From Astropecten irregularis (taxonomy: Eukaryota; Echinodermata; Asteroidea; Paxillosida; Astropectinidae): DNA of 64,000 bases. The translations under genes were made by a program, and so were the position numbers. Location of the stretch: assembly GCA_963971285.1 (NCBI GenBank), contig OZ020248.1:11470001-11534000 (forward strand), given 5' to 3'. Below, one piece after another: positions 56,101 to 63,471 of this stretch. Position 1 is the first letter of the stretch. Every line of letters starts with the position of its first letter. Below the pieces are notes generated by a model. It was not told the origin of the DNA. It did no database searches and worked only from the letters and a program-made list of their open reading frames with translations.

Positions 56101-59100
56101 TCGACCATGCTTGTTGTACCAGTGAGTCACTTGCAGACGCTAACGTTAATGCTCCCTAATACCCTATTTGTGAAAATAATAATGTCACTCCTGCTATAAA
56201 AGTATAACCACAAAATCTATTTGCTTTTCTTTTTGCTTGTCTTAGTGACTGTCTATTATTGCCTTACTCCTTGACCAGGATAACCCGGACTATGGCGTTC
56301 TGTACCTGGTCCGTGGTCTTCTGAACGTTGTGCAGGACTACGTCTGGGAGCCCAGCACCGATACCAAAGCCCTCGTGTTTCTCAATGTACTCAGCCTCCT
56401 GTCTGCAATTAGCCAGGACCAGTACCTCTACCACGTGAAAAATGGTGAATTCTTGAAGCATTCTTCTTCCTCTTGTTGTTCAGTTTGATGATCTATACCT
56501 ACATGCCCGAGACCAAGGGCCTGTTTGTTTAATGCACTGGATCCCAAATTTTCGGATCCACGTCCTATGCAGGGTACGCTGAAATGGGATCCGGATCCTC
56601 AGAATTCGTCATAAAGAAACAGGCCCCATGGGCCTGCTTGTTTCAGGCACGCAATCAGTGATCTTGCAGATCCATGTCCTATACAAGATATGCTAAAATG
56701 GGATCAGGGCTTGATTTCACGAAAGGCTAAGACAGATCGTAACATGCGTATCAATCTTAATTGCTAAGCAAAGTGTGATGTCACAATACTAGTTACTTTA
56801 GAAACAGGAACAACTCCTTTAAAAGATGAATCGTAAATCTTTGTGAAATCGACTGTTAGAGCAGCAGGATCACTACTTGCATGCCTGAACCAAACAGGCC
56901 CCATTATTCTTTTTTTTTATGGCTATGCACCTAGTTAATGTTAATTTTTCTTGATTTGGTTGCTGCTGTTGCTATTGTCACTGCTGCAGCTGTTGTTGCT
57001 GTTGTTGTTGCTGCACCTGATATTTCTGTATATGCATATAATGATAACAGGTTAATATTTAAGATGGTTTTTGAAGATAATCACAATCTGACTTTCCTAA
57101 AACTGAATTTGGAAATTGTTTTCTATACATGGTTAACTCCTTTCACCCTTTTTTTGTGTGTACATTTATATTGGCCTAAAAGCGCTCCGCACTAATGACG
57201 TCACAAAATCCCCGGATGTCAGACAAACATTGTCTCACACACGTAGTGTACATACACGCGCCGCACACGCACACACGTGCATGGTTGCAAACTTGCAATG
57301 TTTGTCTGAGATTGAGTGCGGAGCGCTATTATCAGTTACCAGGCCATGTGTCCAGGCAGATCACACAATGGTTAAAAACTCCTGGACAATATTCCTGACC
57401 AACATAATCGGTGCCACCACTTCTGTGTTCTTCGCTCACAGGTTGCGCTCGCTAAAAAAATTATTTTCTCAGATGCAAATCAAGGGGTAGTTTCACCACA
57501 ATAAGCCCGTTTTGACATGTTTGAGGGAACAATAAAGGTTCATTGAACCTCTCCTTCCAGACAATACTCCCATTCAACGCAATCCAATGGAAATAACAAA
57601 GCAATCATCACATTGATGCATCATACCGGGGAATTAATGTAGATCAGGGGTGGGCAACCTTCATGAATCAATGGGCCAGAAACGAGGAATGGAAAATTTG
57701 GCGGGCCGCACTATGGTCAACAATGCACTTTCAATTTCAAACATTCAGTAACGAGGAATATCTTAGAGGGCAACCCCACTATATAAGGAACACAACCTGA
57801 CAACTGTGCTTTGTTAGTGAAAATTTGTCAGAGAAATACCGATATGACTCAATTGATACCTCGCTGTGTGAAGCACATACCAATTTCTTTTTATTCTGGA
57901 TGCGTCTCGCGGGCTGCAAAAAAATCAATGGCGGGCCGCATGCGGGCCGTAGGTTGCCCACCCCTGATGTAGATGCTTCCTGGGTGGAAGGGGTTAACAT
58001 TTGGACACCCCTGTGTCTTTCCATTTGATGCAGTTTTTGTTTCTCTTTGAAATCTCTTTCTAGTTGATTCCAATGACACCTTGTACGGAGGCGACAAGAA
58101 ATTCGTGGCAGAGGTCTCCCTCCTGTGTGGCACCCTCATAACATCAATCCTGGAACATTTGAAAACGCTGGCACAGTCCGAGGTAAACATCAAATCCATC
58201 CCTTCATTGAATCATTCATTCAGTCTGATTTATTCTGATAAAAGAATCATTCAAATGGCAAGTCAGTATACTATTACTAAAAATGCCTGATTTACATTAA
58301 AAAATAAGCCAAAAGACAACAAATAGAAGAATTGAAATAAGAAAACTTAAAGCAACATACATTAAAGCATACCGAAACAGAAATCTTCACAGATTTACCT
58401 AGAACTTACAGGGTATAAAGATGGTGGTGGTAGAAACATACCGTTAAAAATTTTTCTGCCTGAAATGGTGTATTTATTCAGAAAATAGTTTCCACTTTTT
58501 CTAGGGCCAATTTCATTGAGCTGCTTAAGCACCAAAATATGCTTAAGCACCAAAAACCTTGGTAAATAAAATCAGTATACCAGCCAAACAATGACCGAAT
58601 ACAAGACAAAATCAGTAAGCATCATATGGAAATTTGGTTGGCAATCTTGTTTGATTGATGAAGACTTTTCATGCTTAATAAATAATTTCTGTGCTTAGGC
58701 AGGTCCATGAAATTGGCCCCTGCTGTTAGCAGTTAGCAGGCAATTTTGCTGGTAATTTCTACAGTGCTTTGGAAGTAGCCCATGGTATATAATGTGATCA
58801 GCCTTGTTCCTTCATGTTTTGTTTTGTTTTTGTTGGTTTTCAATCAGAATGGTCAGAAAAGACAGTCTCAGCTTGCGTTGGATTTTTTCAACTGCATCAT
58901 TGTCCACGGTGATATCTCACAACCTGAGATATCCTCACTGGCACTTAATCTCTGGAATCTGGCCCAGAAACACGGACAAGCTGACACAAGACACATGGTG
59001 AGATATGGTGAACCTTGATGGCTGGGTTGGGTTGGAATGGGCTGGGTTGGGTTGGGTTGGGTTGGGTGGGGATGGGATGGGTGGGGTTGGGTTGTGTTGG

Positions 59101-59714
59101 GTTGGGCTGGGTTGGGTTGGGTTGGGTTGGGTTGGGTTGGGATGGGTTGGGTTGGGTTGGGTTGGGCTGGGTTGGGTTGGGTTGGGTTGGGTTGGGATGG
59201 GTTGGGTTGGGTTGGGTTGGGTTGGGATGGGTTGGGTTGGGTTGGGTTGGGTTGGGTTGGGTTGGGTTGGGTTGGGTTGGGTTGGGTTGGGTTGGGTTGG
59301 GTTGGGTTGGGTTGGGTTGGGTTGGGTTGGGTTGGGTTGGGTTGGGTTGGGTTGGGTTGGATTGGATTGGGCTGGGCTGGGCTGGGCTGGGCTGGGCTGG
59401 GCTTGGTTGAGTTGGGTTGGGTTGGGATGGGTTGGGTTGGGTTAGGCTGAGTTGGGTTGCGGTGGGTTGGGTTGGGTAGGGTTGAGTTGGGTTGGGTTGG
59501 GTTGGGTTGGGTTGGGTTGGGTTGGGTTGGGTCGGGTCGGGTTGGGTTGGGTATAAAGAGAACTCTCTTAGAGAACCAAATTATTTTTTATTCTGGTTTG
59601 ATTCATCTATTAAAGGTTCGCACCCTGGAGTACGTCAAAAACAAAGGAACTCAGACTGGAATGAAAGCCTACAAAGACCTCGCCTCTTCAATGCCTTTAC
59701 AGTCAAGGACATAA
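32100..59714 (+). CDS. VPS35L: VPS35L, VPS35-like subunit of the Retriever endosomal recycling complex
   Basis: Coding exons: 32100-32116, 34274-34364, 34829-35023, 35172-35288, 35568-35598, 37072-37157, 37844-37972, 39031-39115, 39350-39524, 40369-40416, 41002-41095, 41750-41827, 45928-46050, 46728-46774, 47560-47671, 48212-48328, 49145-49198, 50724-50804, 51642-51704, 53057-53223, 53910-53973, 54431-54529, 54855-54932, 55624-55738, 55982-56121, 56279-56444, 58064-58182, 58848-58997, 59616-59714. They sum to 2,940 nt, that is 979 residues plus TAA, close to the roughly 960 residues of vertebrate VPS35L. Diagnostic stretches include [75 protein letters not shown] and the C-terminal PLQSRT. 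VPS35L pairs with VPS26C and VPS29 as Retriever on endosomes and, with the CCC complex and SNX17, recycles membrane cargo to the cell surface. The sequence is intact, with no frameshift or stop. It lies head to head with the fibropellin-like gene. Confidence 0.97.
32117..34273 (+). other. VPS35L intron 1
   Basis: 2.2 kb. Most is a hAT-type element (32697-34069). Outside it, no coding signal is seen. Confidence 0.75.
32697..34069. mobile_element. Non-autonomous hAT-type element in VPS35L intron 1
   Basis: Starts CAGGCGCGTACGCAGG, ends CCTGCGTACGCCACTG, flanked by a perfect 8-bp duplication CGTGCGGC (32689-32696 and 34070-34077). Length 1,373 bp; no transposase frame seen. Confidence 0.88.
34274..34364 (+). 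CDS. VPS35L: VPS35L exon 2
   Basis: Encodes residues 6-36, [11 protein letters not shown] to DHPLKPVV. Acceptor GATCTAG; donor GTTAGG has T at +3. The HPLKP stretch is conserved and belongs to the N-terminal region implicated in VPS29 binding. Confidence 0.88.
34829..35023 (+). CDS. VPS35L: VPS35L exon 3: low-complexity DPF/DPL-motif region
   Basis: Residues 37-101: [12 protein letters not shown], then three DPF/DPL motifs (VDPFAN, LDPLSQ, VDPLSQ) separated by Ala-, Ser- and Gly-rich stretches. It is likely disordered. Donor is GTGAGT. Confidence 0.92.
35172..35288 (+). CDS. VPS35L: VPS35L exon 4
   Basis: Residues 102-140, including [19 protein letters not shown] and SEKLSI. Strong CTCTCTTGCAG acceptor; phase 0 at both ends. 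Confidence 0.95.
35568..35598 (+). CDS. VPS35L: VPS35L exon 5 (31-nt microexon)
   Basis: Encodes [10 protein letters not shown] plus one base. Acceptor TTTACAG and donor GTAACA. It is needed to connect the phase-0 end of exon 4 with the phase-1 start of exon 6. Confidence 0.82.
35880..36115 (+). mobile_element. tRNA-derived SINE (family A)
   Basis: Pol III A box TGGCCGAGTGG (35889-35899) and B box GGTTCGAATCC (35946-35956) with Leu/Ser-tRNA-like spacing, then a conserved tail with ACCCAGGTGTAAATGGGTAC. Copies on the minus strand: 15180-15478 and 16786-16970; tail only at 44487-44555. Confidence 0.88.
36398..36783. mobile_element. MITE with GCCCTGTCCGCACTGGAC ends
   Basis: Ends AAGCCCTGTCCGCACTGGAC / GTCCAGTGCGGACAGGGCCT; about 385 bp, interior with many TTACCC/GGGTA words. 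VPS35L intron 5. Confidence 0.88.
37072..37157 (+). CDS. VPS35L: VPS35L exon 6
   Basis: Residues 151-179, ending in the conserved [13 protein letters not shown]. Long pyrimidine tract and CTCGCAG acceptor; donor GTAAAC. Confidence 0.95.
37844..37972 (+). CDS. VPS35L: VPS35L exon 7
   Basis: Residues 180-222: [18 protein letters not shown] to [10 protein letters not shown]. This begins the conserved alpha-solenoid part. Phase 0-0. Confidence 0.96.
38100..38465. mobile_element. Foldback element GCCATTTGCGAGTTAAATCT
   Basis: Long arms: left GCCATTTGCGAGTTAAATCT, right AGATTTAACTCGCAAATGGC. A related element lies at 20712-20990 in the fibropellin-like gene. Confidence 0.85.
38764..38985. mobile_element. 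MITE family 2 copy in VPS35L intron 7
   Basis: Left end GGGGCCAATTTTATAGAGCT; shares the GAAAAGTCTTCCTTGATCAA interior with other copies. Confidence 0.8.
39031..39115 (+). CDS. VPS35L: VPS35L exon 8
   Basis: Encodes [17 protein letters not shown] and [10 protein letters not shown], among the most conserved parts of the family. Donor is GTAAGT. Confidence 0.97.
39350..39524 (+). CDS. VPS35L: VPS35L exon 9 (ends at U12-type donor)
   Basis: Encodes [14 protein letters not shown] to [15 protein letters not shown]. The following intron starts GTATCCTTTA, the minor-spliceosome donor consensus. Confidence 0.96.
39525..40368 (+). other. U12-type (minor spliceosome) intron 9 of VPS35L
   Basis: Donor GTATCCTTTA (39525-39534) matches the U12-type consensus over its length. 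Branch-site-like AACCTTAAC (40344-40352) lies with its A 17 bases before the end of the acceptor CAG. Terminal dinucleotides GT-AG. The intron is phase 2. Confidence 0.85.
40012..40300. mobile_element. Inverted-repeat element in the U12-type intron
   Basis: CATGCGTGGTTCTTCGGGGG near the left and CTCTAGAACCATGCCTG at the right, with GCCCCCCAAAAATATT words inside. Confidence 0.65.
40369..40416 (+). CDS. VPS35L: VPS35L exon 10 (48 nt)
   Basis: Encodes [16 protein letters not shown] with split codons at both ends. It aligns with the conserved FYVEASIL region of the family. Confidence 0.95.
40538..40902 (+). mobile_element. TTAA MITE family 1, full copy in VPS35L intron 10
   Basis: Left TTAA intact, right border mutated to TTTTAG. 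Confidence 0.88.
41002..41095 (+). CDS. VPS35L: VPS35L exon 11
   Basis: Encodes [15 protein letters not shown] and [23 protein letters not shown] acceptor and GTGAGT donor. Confidence 0.96.
41470..41648 (-). mobile_element. MITE family 3, truncated copy
   Basis: Ends ACCAATCATGTATTGTACCTTTAA, the complement of the family-3 left end. Confidence 0.8.
41750..41827 (+). CDS. VPS35L: VPS35L exon 12
   Basis: Residues 357-382: [20 protein letters not shown]. Followed by a 4.1-kb repeat-rich intron. Confidence 0.95.
42129..42490. mobile_element. MITE family 5 copy with nested palindromic element
   Basis: Outer ends as family 5; inside, 42238-42388 is a hairpin with ends GGGGCCGATTTCACTAACAC / GTTAGTGAAATCGGCCCC. 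Confidence 0.82.
43030..43372 (+). mobile_element. MITE family 3 copy
   Basis: Starts at TTAAAGGTATAATACATGATTGG; the right end is near ACCAATCCTGTTCTG. Confidence 0.8.
43767..44168 (-). mobile_element. Two TTAA MITE family 1 copies in tandem
   Basis: A second copy begins at about 43945 inside the GATCTTTTAAA palindrome of the first, again at a TTAA. Confidence 0.85.
45451..45812. mobile_element. MULE-like inverted-repeat element
   Basis: Ends TAGAGTTAAATATAAAACTA / TAGTTTTTTATTTAACTCTA, flanked by a 10-bp direct repeat GTGCTGATCT (45451-45460, 45803-45812). A 9-10-bp duplication points to Mutator-type movement (inference). Interior is CpG-rich and has AAAATGGCGGC (45715-45725). Confidence 0.78.
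45928..46050 (+). CDS. VPS35L: VPS35L exon 13
   Basis: Residues 383-423: [20 protein letters not shown] and [17 protein letters not shown]. Phase 0-0. Confidence 0.96.
46142..46371. mobile_element. MITE family 2, intact copy
   Basis: About 230 bp with near-perfect inverted ends and no insertion; serves as the empty-site reference for the nested copies. Confidence 0.88.
46728..46774 (+). CDS. VPS35L: VPS35L exon 14 (47 nt)
   Basis: Encodes [15 protein letters not shown] plus two bases. Acceptor CCCATTAG, donor GTGAGT. It restores the frame between exons 13 and 15. Confidence 0.92.
46874..47163 (-). mobile_element. TTAA MITE family 1, partial copy
   Basis: The left end is present; a third-family MITE follows at once (47164-47508). 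Confidence 0.8.
47164..47508 (+). mobile_element. MITE family 3 copy
   Basis: A diverged left end directly follows a broken family-1 element; right end CCAATCCTGTACTGTAC. Confidence 0.75.
47560..47671 (+). CDS. VPS35L: VPS35L exon 15
   Basis: Encodes [20 protein letters not shown] to [10 protein letters not shown], highly conserved. Donor GTTAGA has T at +3. Confidence 0.96.
47757..48014. mobile_element. Foldback element GCGGAAACACCATGTAAGA
   Basis: Arms include GCGGAAACACCATGTAAGA and its complement, and CTAGCCTGCTCTAG / CTAGAGCAGGCTAAT. A partial copy is at 39124-39245. Confidence 0.83.
48212..48328 (+). CDS. VPS35L: VPS35L exon 16
   Basis: Residues 477-515: [17 protein letters not shown] to MKLRKPE. 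TTGTTGCAG acceptor. Confidence 0.96.
48344..48566. mobile_element. MITE family 5 copy
   Basis: Starts right after VPS35L exon 16; ends CGGGCTTTGACAAAGGCCCC. Confidence 0.82.
49145..49198 (+). CDS. VPS35L: VPS35L exon 17 (54 nt)
   Basis: Encodes [18 protein letters not shown], 18 residues. Donor is GTGAGC. Confidence 0.95.
49242..50084. mobile_element. Mariner/pogo-like element with a nested MITE
   Basis: Outer ends resemble CAATGGAGCACCATTATAACG / TTCATTATAGTGGCATTG. An inner element (49437-49791) has ends AGGCCGAAAAAAAAAAATTG / AATTTTTTTTCCCGGCCTT. Confidence 0.75.
50338..50545 (-). mobile_element. tRNA-derived SINE (family B), minus-strand copy
   Basis: Head complement with ATTCAAACCGGCGACC and CTACCAACTGAGCCATC. 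VPS35L intron 17. Confidence 0.82.
50724..50804 (+). CDS. VPS35L: VPS35L exon 18
   Basis: Encodes [20 protein letters not shown] to FYPQ. Long T-run then CAG acceptor. Confidence 0.96.
51218..51510. repeat. Dispersed repeat, copy 2
   Basis: Shares CAGGTTGAGTC-type and ATATCCAGAAGCCAGG words with 22290-22620. In VPS35L intron 18. Confidence 0.75.
51642..51704 (+). CDS. VPS35L: VPS35L exon 19
   Basis: Encodes [22 protein letters not shown] second AG six bases downstream (TTGCAG) could give a form lacking LQ; family alignment supports the upstream one. Confidence 0.93.
53057..53223 (+). CDS. VPS35L: VPS35L exon 20
   Basis: Encodes [20 protein letters not shown] to [11 protein letters not shown]. 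Donor is GTAGGA. Confidence 0.96.
53290..53412 (-). mobile_element. tRNA-like SINE fragment in VPS35L intron 20
   Basis: The reverse complement has a tRNA-like head (CGGTGGCCAAGCGGTACG, B box GGTTCGAATCC). Related pieces are at 41290-41345 and 53815-53865. Confidence 0.75.
53524..53772. mobile_element. Inverted-repeat element AAGGCCTTTTCCCACT
   Basis: Ends TAAGGCCTTTTCCCACTAG / CAAGTGGGAAAAGGCTTA with CCCCGGGG-rich interior. VPS35L intron 20. Confidence 0.8.
53910..53973 (+). CDS. VPS35L: VPS35L exon 21
   Basis: Encodes [21 protein letters not shown]. Acceptor TATCAACAG; donor GTAGGA. Confidence 0.95.
54431..54529 (+). CDS. VPS35L: VPS35L exon 22
   Basis: Encodes [19 protein letters not shown] to VLVALVQ; the [14 protein letters not shown] core is strongly conserved. 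Confidence 0.97.
54855..54932 (+). CDS. VPS35L: VPS35L exon 23
   Basis: Encodes [20 protein letters not shown] then TAAFIR, the most diagnostic VPS35L stretch. The acceptor TACCTAG is fixed by an in-frame TAG upstream. Confidence 0.97.
54950..55565 (-). mobile_element. TTAA MITE family 1 interrupted by a SINE
   Basis: Two MITE halves flank a SINE (55142-55499) that has an 11-bp target duplication. Confidence 0.85.
55142..55499 (+). mobile_element. tRNA-derived SINE (family B) with target duplication
   Basis: Target duplication TATTCTTTCTT at 55131-55141 and 55500-55510. The 3' part is a tRNA-like segment (GGCTAAGTTGGTAGAGCGCC ... GTCGCCAGTTTGAATC). Other copies or pieces: 1585-1880, 6866-7000, 8157-8310, 8745-8880, 8970-9085, 14950-15095, 39600-39690, 39940-40000, 50338-50545, 60110-60165. 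Confidence 0.85.
55624..55738 (+). CDS. VPS35L: VPS35L exon 24
   Basis: Encodes [17 protein letters not shown] to [12 protein letters not shown]. Donor is GTATGT. Confidence 0.97.
55785..55966 (-). mobile_element. TTAA MITE family 1, truncated next to VPS35L exon 25
   Basis: The left half ends in GATCTTTT, immediately before the pyrimidine tract of the exon 25 acceptor. Confidence 0.82.
55982..56121 (+). CDS. VPS35L: VPS35L exon 25
   Basis: Encodes [16 protein letters not shown] to FLSTMLVVP. The acceptor lies about 15 bp after the broken end of a TTAA MITE. Confidence 0.97.
56279..56444 (+). CDS. VPS35L: VPS35L exon 26
   Basis: Encodes [20 protein letters not shown] to [17 protein letters not shown] acceptor. 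Confidence 0.97.
56957..57015 (+). repeat. GCTGTT-type triplet microsatellite
   Basis: Imperfect GTT/GCT repeats in VPS35L intron 26. Confidence 0.8.
57182..57331. mobile_element. Inverted-repeat element AGCGCTCCGCACT, copy 2
   Basis: Ends AGCGCTCCGCACT / AGTGCGGAGCGCT; includes a CRE-like TGACGTCA. In VPS35L intron 26. Confidence 0.85.
57645..57966. mobile_element. hAT-type MITE in VPS35L intron 26
   Basis: Ends CAGGGGTGGGCAACCT / AGGTTGCCCACCCCTG (16 bp perfect) with 8-bp duplication ATGTAGAT on both sides (57637-57644, 57967-57974). Length 322 bp. Confidence 0.93.
58064..58182 (+). CDS. VPS35L: VPS35L exon 27
   Basis: Encodes [18 protein letters not shown] to [10 protein letters not shown]. 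Confidence 0.97.
58360..58490 (-). mobile_element. TTAA MITE family 1 fragment
   Basis: Interior piece next to a family-2 MITE (58504-58720). Confidence 0.75.
58504..58720. mobile_element. MITE family 2 copy
   Basis: Inverted ends GGGCCAATTTCATTGAGCTG and TCCATGAAATTGGCCCC. Confidence 0.85.
58848..58997 (+). CDS. VPS35L: VPS35L exon 28
   Basis: Residues 898-947: [20 protein letters not shown] to [15 protein letters not shown]. Its donor GTGAGA is about 20 bp from the GGGTT satellite. Confidence 0.97.
59018..59552 (+). repeat. GGGTT pentamer satellite in last VPS35L intron
   Basis: About 535 bp of nearly pure (GGGTT)n, with GGGAT and GGGCT variants, filling most of the 618-bp intron 28. G-rich on the transcribed (sense) strand. 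Confidence 0.95.
59616..59714 (+). CDS. VPS35L: VPS35L exon 29: C-terminus and stop
   Basis: Encodes [13 protein letters not shown] to SSMPLQSRT then TAA. The acceptor TATTAAAG has a weak pyrimidine tract. Confidence 0.95.
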   Translation, partial: VRTLEYVKNKGTQTGMKAYKDLASSMPLQSRT

Positions 59715-59891
59715 TGAGAGGCTGGACATGGAGACTACACATTCTACATTTGGCGCTGATCTGTTCCCATCATCCATGCTTCATGTTGATAAAGATACAG
59801 CCTGATGATTGCATTAATCATTATGTTGTACACATAAACACAGGCTGAAAAAGAGACTAATACACATTGTTTTCTTTACTTGTGTTTCCTT

Positions 59892-59897
59892 ATTAAA
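59892..59897 (+). promoter_or_regulatory. Possible polyadenylation signal of VPS35L (ATTAAA)
   Basis: ATTAAA lies 178 bases after the stop. A canonical AATAAA occurs at 60194-60199. Either could serve; no transcript evidence is available. Confidence 0.35.
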
Positions 59898-60397
59898 ACC
59901 ATGCATTACACATGTAGGTTAGTCTTTCATCAAGGCATGTGATATGGAGGGTTTTCACATAATCTTCCACTTTGATGAGATTTTGAACACTTAATCTGAT
60001 AATAACCTTTTGATATTAGTCTTCTTTCAAGTAAATCACAAAACACAATCATTACATTATGATTATTTTATATCCCCTTTTGTCCTGTTATCAACTTGTA
60101 ATGTTGTAATCAACAAAATAATGACCACGAGGGAAACTGAACGGAATAGAGCAGGATTCGAACTTTGTTTTGTGTTTAATCAACCATGCTCTTAATAAAG
60201 ATAAGTTAATGATCGATAATGAATTAACATTCAAGTTTTAATACACTTAATGATGGCAATTTGTTATATCATTATTGCTTTAGAGATTTGATGCATTTAT
60301 GCCTAAAGGCATGAAGATATTATTTCACAGAAATCTCTGATAATTATTGTAAGTAAATTTTAGCCTTTTGCAGGATAAATTTATATAGTGTCTGGTG

Positions 60398-60838
60398 TAT
60401 ACATGGTGTCCCCAAAAAACCGCAACACTTGTGTTGAGAACTATTATATGAAAATTAAACTGTTTATCACTTCAAGATTCAGATATGTGATACAACTATG
60501 TCTTGGCTATCACCATGTAGGATTTGAGAAAATTTGACTAACATTGAGTGAAAAAACTAAGACTGAATTACCCAACCTCAAAACCCGATTTTCAACTTTC
60601 TTTCATACACATTATGGGTGTATTGACCACTATGCGTGTTATCCTTCCAAATTTGTTTTTAAGGAGTACTCTTTCAATTCGTCATATTTTCGCCAATTTC
60701 AGCCCCAATATGCTTAAATTCTACATGGTGATAGCCAAGACATGGTTGTAACACATATCTGAATCTTGAAGTGATAAACAGTTTAATTTTAACATAATGG
60801 GTCCCGACACAGTGTTGCGTTTTTCTGGGACACCCTGT
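60398..60838. mobile_element. Mariner-like MITE, copy 2
   Basis: Arms of about 120 bp containing AAACTGTTTATCACTTCAAG; right end TTTTTCTGGGACACCCTGTA. The left end is diverged. Confidence 0.8.
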
Positions 60839-61030
60839 ATAATACTTAAACAGGTTAGCGTAAGACACATGAGAAGTTTTTGAACTCCTGCACCGTTTTG
60901 TTAGGATGTTGAAACACAAGTAGTCTTGGGAATTAAGTTGCTGACTATTCAATTGCACTCAGTGGAGTCAGTGTACTAGGCTTCAATCAAACATCACTTG
61001 CTGAACAAGCTTTTATTATGGGCCTTTTCG

Positions 61031-61228
61031 AAACAAGGCTTGAGGCTAGGCTTGGGACTTTTTTTGCTACTGCCATTTGAAGCCCACAAAACTAAACGAA
61101 GGGATTGGGCCACATGACGAAGCCGAAGAAAGGCTCCAGCTTCGCCATGTATCTCAAGCCATTCATTTCATTTGAGGACACAAAATGGGTAACAAAATGA
61201 ATCCCAAGCCTAGCCTCAAGCCTCAGTT
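61031..61228. mobile_element. MITE AAGGCTTGAGGCTAGGCTTG
   Basis: Right end CAAGCCTAGCCTCAAGCCT is the complement. Other copies or fragments: 16685-16750, 18200-18383, 26538-26600. Confidence 0.85.
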
Positions 61229-61616
61229 CATACATAAAAATTATTATAAAGGCCATATCGTGTACATTTTCATTAAGTTTCCATGAATTATAACGTATAA
61301 TTAGTTATATTTTTATAGATAAATAAATGTTTTATAATGCCTTGATTTACTAAAAAAAAAAACACCAACTTTAACCGCTTATATAATTATATATGCATGC
61401 CAGAAAATGGAGAGACCTTCGATTCGATAGGCCTATTAGAAATTGCCAACCTCCGTAAATTTCTTGACTATGTAAATACTGCTGGGCCAATCTCGCCGCC
61501 ACTTCATGTATGGGGCAAAATAGTGTCAACAGTTTTATCACCCACAACTCTGTAAGCCCAACTGACGGGATGGTCTTGTATTACACGTCTTGCTTTTGTT
61601 CTTAGGGCCAAGAGTG

Positions 61617-61858
61617 CCCTATGCCCTTTTCTAAACCTCGGCTCAGGCTCAAGCTCAGGCTCCTGCTCCATTTCGTAAAATCAATCCTTTTCAAAATAGC
61701 GGGTATCAAAATAGTGGTTTTTGGCAGCGGTTTGGAAGTAGACTCTCTGGTTTGAAAACAGAGCTTCAGATTCAATGAAAAAAAAAAAACCCTAGATTGT
61801 CAACATGACAGAGACAAAGCTGGAGCCTGAGCCAGAGCCGAGGTTTGGAAAAGGGCTC
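61617..61858. mobile_element. MITE family 5 copy
   Basis: Inverted ends TGCCCTTTTCTAAACCTCGG / CCGAGGTTTGGAAAAGGGC. Confidence 0.85.
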
Positions 61859-62472
61859 TATAGCCAAATTGAGGTCACGGCCATTGGCAATACAATTATG
61901 GTATATCATGGAGGAAGGATGGGTATATACTTCGAAATCTCTAGTTTATACTTTATAAACTTGACTCCATTTCTTCCAAAGTGTGGGATTTTTCATTACA
62001 GTGATTGGATCCTGATTAGCCTAACTCTCTCGGATGCTTGAAAATGACCTTTAGCCTTGGTTCAGTTCTCGGCGAAATGTGGAGGGGAACCGGAATAAAA
62101 TAATCCAGAAGTCCAAAAACCGCTTGACATCTATAATGGGCCAGCATTCGCGATCTCAAATGTATTTGAGCGAAAGACAATTTGGTTTCGTAACTAGCAA
62201 CGGAGACAATTGCGAACTCTCATCGATGAAATAAAAGAAAATGGAAAGAAATAATAACAATAAGCATCAGTCTCAATTTTATATCTTAAAAAGTATGGTA
62301 TTGTTTCTTGGTATCATGGCATGGTTTCTCTTTACATATTAAATATCCATTGACTCGTCATTTACTGAATCTAACTCTGTTTCCAAAATCTAGTTGGTTA
62401 TTCACTGATACTTATATCCAGACAACTCGATATTATATGGAACATCTTCAATATCTTTTTGGAGGTTGCATG

Positions 62473-62831
62473 TTAAAGGTAGTAGGCTATCATACTTTGG
62501 TAGCATACCGAATTAGAAATATTCACAGATTTACCTATAACTTACAGGATATAAAGATGGCGATGGGAGCAATATACCGTTAAAATGTTTCAGCCTGAAA
62601 TGCTTTATTTATCCAGAAAACGGTGTAAAACCTATGAATTAAAAGAATTTTGATCTTTTAAAGATAAAAAATACCCAATGAACAGTTTTGACTACACACT
62701 GTATTTCCTCAAAAAGTGGGCACCGTATGGGACTGGACATTTCACAGATGACTGTTACTGTATCTTCCTAAATTTTTTACGCCTAATTCTGCATTTCATA
62801 GACAAAAACCAAAGTTAAATACTACCTTTAA
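62473..62831 (-). mobile_element. TTAA MITE family 1, full copy
   Basis: TTAA at both borders; small insertion in the left inverted repeat. Confidence 0.88.
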
Positions 62832-63471
62832 ATATCGAACGAAGGCCGTTTACTCTATATGCCTCTTGAAACTCGAACACTAATCATCTTTTCAATGACG
62901 AATGCAGGATCATGGACTATCTTATTATGAGATAAATGCGGGGGAATATGAAAAGACTATAGAATTTTAATTAAAAATGCCAGACTAATCGATATCCTAA
63001 TGGCAATAACCTTTGGGAAAATACATCTCTTCTATAAAAAAAAAAAAAATTTAGACAGTAATTTAGACATAATTCTAAATGCCCTGACTTCAGTTGTGAA
63101 ACATGATGTTACAAGCATTCTAATGCAAGTGAATGTTTTTACATTTATGTTTATGATATTACACATTCAAGTATTAAACTATTATTGGTTTATATTAATC
63201 CTGAACGAACCCATATGACGTGTGCGTTATACATGACCTTCTAAATTCAATCAATTTGGTCCATGCGTGCCAAACACGACACTGTATGCATTGAATGCTC
63301 ATGGGCGCACAGCGTGCATTAATATAACGCCGTGTGAGTTGTGTGTACTGTACTGATGCACACAGTGCTCGCCTCATCATAAATTATGACAATGCTGATT
63401 TTATTGATGATGTAGTAGACGGAGCAGCATTGCTCTCTGTACGTGTATGCGTATAGGTCTCTGCATCCAAC

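Larger units (their letters stand above)
59715..63471. other. Intergenic region between VPS35L and the folate-receptor-like gene
   Basis: No coding signal. It contains a SINE fragment (60110-60165), a mariner-like element (60398-60838), an AAGGCTTGAGGCTAGG MITE (61031-61228), a GGCTCC-type MITE (61617-61858) and a TTAA MITE (62473-62831). The last 600 bases before the gene are AT-rich with no recognised element. Confidence 0.6.

Noticed and set aside
59005-59714. Long reading frames encoding Gly-Leu-Gly-Trp-Val repeats
   Set aside because: By-product of the GGGTT satellite inside VPS35L intron 28; all three plus-strand frames are open for this reason.
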